Shown: one piece after another, positions 20,185 to 22,747 of the stretch
How the letters are laid out: each line of letters starts with the position of its first letter
Numbering within the stretch: position 1 is the stretch's first letter
From: Aureobasidium sp. EXF-3400
Lineage: Eukaryota > Ascomycota > Dothideomycetes > Dothideales > Saccotheciaceae
NCBI GenBank assembly: GCA_024195585.1
Contig: SWBL01000541.1
Location: forward strand, 1-22,747
Reading direction: 5' to 3'
Length of the DNA stretch: 22,747 bases
Made by a program: the position numbers and the translations under genes
Notes under the pieces: generated by a model
Told to the model about the DNA's origin: nothing
Seen by the model: the letters and a program-made list of their open reading frames with translations, nothing else
Databases searched by the model: none

Positions 20185-22464
20185 ATGGCCTCAACGGATG
20201 ACCAGAAATCATCCCAGGCCTCAACACAGACTGGAAAGACAGCGCACAATGAGGACCATCTCCAGGATTCGAAGACCGATAACAAGCAACAAGTCGCGAA
20301 ACAAAACAAAGGAAACGGCAAGGTACTGACACCATGGGTCTACGATCTCGGACTGGGAACCTTCAATCTTGCTCTGGATGTCTTCTTCAGAGAAATCTAC
20401 CCGAGAAACACTTTCAGAATTCCCAAGAAGGGGCCGGTCATCATTGTTGGCGCACCGCATGCCAATCAATTTGCTGATTCTATCATCCTTATGCGATTGC
20501 TGAAGCAACATGTCGGACGTCGCATGTCTTTCTTGGTGGCTGAAAAGTCGATGAAGGAGCCCTACATCGGTGCCATGGCCGGCAAGATGGGTTCCCTGCC
20601 AGTCACCCGAGCTATGGATCACGTCAAGCCTGGTCAAGGATACATCTGTATGCCGGATCCCGAAAATGACCCAACCCTGATTCGCGGTGTGGGAACCAAT
20701 TTCCTCAATGGCCAATACATGCACGGTGGCAGCATCATCATGCCCAAGCGCCCAGGATCGAAAGCAGCACCCGAGAGTCAGTACATCGAGGAGGTTCTGG
20801 GTCCCAGAGAGTTCCGTCTGCGTGAAGCATTCAAGACCGAGGACGCACTTCTTCAGCTTACCGGTATGAGCAAAGCTCCTGACGGAAGCAAGATCAAGGG
20901 TACCAAATTCAAGGTCGCTCCTCACATCGACCAGAACCGTATGTTCGACGCTGTCTACCGTGAGCTTTCTAAGGGTGCCTGTGTTGGAATCTTCCCGGAA
21001 GGTGGATCTCACGACAGAAGCGATTTGCTACCGTTGAAAGCCGGTGTTGCCATCATGGCTTTGGGATGTTTGGCTCGCGACCCAGATTGCGGTCTCACCA
21101 TTATTCCCGCGGGCATGAACTACTTCCACGCACACAAGTTCCGATCGCGAGCTGTCATTGAATTTGGTAACCCCATCGACGTGCACCCTGATCAAGTCAA
21201 GGCATTCAAAGCTGGAGGTGCCGAGAAGCGCGATGCGATCGGATCATTGTTGGAGACCATCTACGAGGGCCTTGCAGCAGTAACGCAACCAAGTCCGGAT
21301 CACGAAACTCTGCAGCTCATTCAGGCCACCCGTCGTCTTTACAACCCTCCTGGTCGCAAACTTCCTCTACCTGTTGTCATTGAATTCAACAGACGTCTAC
21401 TCAAAGGATACACCAAGTACCAGGACGATCCGCGTGTAGGAAAACTGAAGAAGGCAGTCGTCGATTACAACCGCCATCTTCGCGCACTGGGCATTAAGGA
21501 TCACCAAGTTGAGTGGGGTGATGCTTCTGCACGTCCTTGGTGGTGGTGCTTGGCTACATTGCTCTACCGTCTGGGCGAACTGCTCCTTCTGGCTCTGGGT
21601 ACACTACCAGGTATTCTGATGTTCTGGCCCGTCTTTGTGACTTCGAAGATGATTTCCATCAAGAAGCAGAAGAAGGCTCTTGCTGGCTCAGTGGTCAAAC
21701 TCCAAGGACACGATGTTATGGCTACATGGAAGATTCTGGTTGCCATGGCTCTGGCTCCTGCACTGTACATCTATTACACCGCGCTTGTGAGCTCCTGGCT
21801 CTACTACAACCGCGTTGGTGGGCAGTACACCTACTCTCTACCATGGTACCTGCGTGCAAACACCTACATCCCCGATTTCATTTCTCTCTGGCAATTCTCG
21901 ATCTTCTTCTTCGCCCTCATGGTCTCCGTTTCCCTGGCTGCCCTCCGCATCGGCGAGATCGGCATGGACATTCTCAAATCACTTCCTCCACTCTTCGTGG
22001 CTCTGAACCCATCCTCTTCCGCATCTCTCACCAAACTTCGCGCCCACCGCAACGCCCTTGCTAAACAAGTACGCGAAACTACCGACGCCATTGGTCCTGA
22101 CGTCTTCCCTGGCATGGTCGCCCGCGGCATGGAGCAATCCGAAGACGAGCACGAAGGCGAAGCATACCAATCACAGATGAAGAGAAGTTCTTTAGCCGAC
22201 AAAGCCGACGAAAGAAGCAGAAGTCGCGGGCCTGGCCCATTCTGGTGGCCTGATGCTCTGACCCCTGCTAGCAGATCCACCTCTTTCTCTCTGGAGTCAT
22301 GGGCCCCTGATAGCAGAAGAGGAAGTGAGAGAAGAAGTAGTGAGTGGAGAGGCACTGAGAGACGAGGTAGCGAGAAAAGAGGAAGAGGCAGAGCTCAGGA
22401 AGAGTCACAGGAAGATGGCGAGGATAAGGAAAGGGTTGACGAGTACATTGACTACAGTTACTAG
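20185..22464 (+). CDS. SCT1: Glycerol-3-phosphate acyltransferase (Sct1/Gpt2 family)
   Basis: ER membrane enzyme that acylates glycerol-3-phosphate at sn-1, the first step of phosphatidate and triacylglycerol synthesis; in yeast Sct1 and Gpt2 also use dihydroxyacetone phosphate. The single-exon product has 759 residues, close to the yeast length. Acyltransferase blocks: GAPHANQFADSI from 89, with H92 and D98; FPEGGSHD from 270; and IIPAGMNYFH from 306. The His-Asp spacing is five residues instead of the four of bacterial PlsC-type HX4D. Hydrophobic spans lie near 456-485, 512-537 and 569-590. The C-terminal 100 residues are polar, with Arg-Gly-Ser-Glu repeats (SERRSSEWRGTERRGSEKRG) and an acidic end, a likely phosphorylated tail. 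The ATG at 20185 is the first in frame. Whether Sct1 or Gpt2 is closer needs a tree. Confidence 0.92.
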   Translation: MASTDDQKSSQASTQTGKTAHNEDHLQDSKTDNKQQVAKQNKGNGKVLTPWVYDLGLGTFNLALDVFFREIYPRNTFRIPKKGPVIIVGAPHANQFADSIILMRLLKQHVGRRMSFLVAEKSMKEPYIGAMAGKMGSLPVTRAMDHVKPGQGYICMPDPENDPTLIRGVGTNFLNGQYMHGGSIIMPKRPGSKAAPESQYIEEVLGPREFRLREAFKTEDALLQLTGMSKAPDGSKIKGTKFKVAPHIDQNRMFDAVYRELSKGACVGIFPEGGSHDRSDLLPLKAGVAIMALGCLARDPDCGLTIIPAGMNYFHAHKFRSRAVIEFGNPIDVHPDQVKAFKAGGAEKRDAIGSLLETIYEGLAAVTQPSPDHETLQLIQATRRLYNPPGRKLPLPVVIEFNRRLLKGYTKYQDDPRVGKLKKAVVDYNRHLRALGIKDHQVEWGDASARPWWWCLATLLYRLGELLLLALGTLPGILMFWPVFVTSKMISIKKQKKALAGSVVKLQGHDVMATWKILVAMALAPALYIYYTALVSSWLYYNRVGGQYTYSLPWYLRANTYIPDFISLWQFSIFFFALMVSVSLAALRIGEIGMDILKSLPPLFVALNPSSSASLTKLRAHRNALAKQVRETTDAIGPDVFPGMVARGMEQSEDEHEGEAYQSQMKRSSLADKADERSRSRGPGPFWWPDALTPASRSTSFSLESWAPDSRRGSERRSSEWRGTERRGSEKRGRGRAQEESQEDGEDKERVDEYIDYSY

Positions 22465-22747
22465 CGATTGCGGGTTTGCACAGTTTCTCACTCTATATAT
22501 AGTTTTTATAACGCATTCCAGTACATAATGAATGATCAACGAAAAACAGTGTGCCTGTATTCCTGTTGCGTTTTGTGACCTCTTTGATGGACTGGTATAT
22601 CTCTGGCTGAATTCAGCCATACAAAACAAAGACACGATGCGCCGAGAAGCAAAAGAACAAAACGTACAGCAGCAGGGATTCCCACGTGGTCACCCACCGT
22701 AGTACTAATCTGCCGTTCAACTGCTTATGTATGGCAGAGCGGACGGG
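22465..22747. other. 3' region of the acyltransferase gene to the window edge
   Basis: 283 bases with an AT-rich TATATATAG run at 22493-22501 soon after the stop, consistent with a 3' UTR or processing signal. No coding exon is recognised. Confidence 0.5.

Noticed and set aside
1..22747. tRNA genes, CRISPR arrays, transposons or a secondary-metabolite cluster
   Set aside because: I found no B-box motif in a tRNA context, no regular spacer array, no transposase or reverse-transcriptase signature and no synthase genes.

Overview
The window looks like ordinary nuclear chromosomal DNA of a filamentous ascomycete (Pezizomycotina, plausibly Dothideomycetes). Genes lie on both strands at about 2-2.5 kb spacing. 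Most introns are 49-73 nt, with GT...AG ends and CTRAY-type branch sites. The protein set is typically fungal: Ost4, Tma46, an Sct1/Gpt2-type glycerol-3-phosphate acyltransferase, an HRI-type eIF2alpha kinase and a GPI-anchored Ser/Thr-rich wall protein. The lineage is inferred from protein style and not tested by alignment. I see no transposon, tRNA, rRNA, CRISPR array or biosynthetic cluster.

Layout from left to right. 1-1338 is non-coding with small palindromes and repeats. 1339-2141 (-) is ribosomal protein L26/uL24 in three exons. It shares a divergent promoter with 2626-7077 (+), a 1461-residue low-complexity, coiled-coil, C2H2 zinc-finger protein whose C-terminus lies in a second exon. 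7435-7608 (-) is Ost4, and 8140-9280 (+) is Tma46/ZC3H15. These two are also divergent, and their shared promoter holds a duplicated motif. 9814-13365 (-) is a five-exon secreted, repeat-bearing, probably GPI-anchored protein. 14355-16518 (-) is an eIF2alpha kinase with an upstream ORF whose stop overlaps the main start. 16979-18256 (-) is a secreted SMP-30/gluconolactonase-like enzyme. 18456-18835 (-) and 19291-19649 (+) are two candidate small two-exon genes of unknown function. 20185-22464 (+) is a glycerol-3-phosphate acyltransferase.

Three genes concern translation or its control (L26, Tma46, the eIF2alpha kinase). Ost4 and the acyltransferase act at the ER (N-glycosylation and glycerolipid synthesis), and two products are secreted or at the surface. 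This is an assortment of mostly housekeeping genes, not a coordinated system. The points most worth a second look are the uORF/start overlap and missing APE glutamate in the kinase, the two small genes, the repeat-bearing surface protein, and the easily missed last exon of the zinc-finger gene. I found no convincing evidence for a wholly new system.
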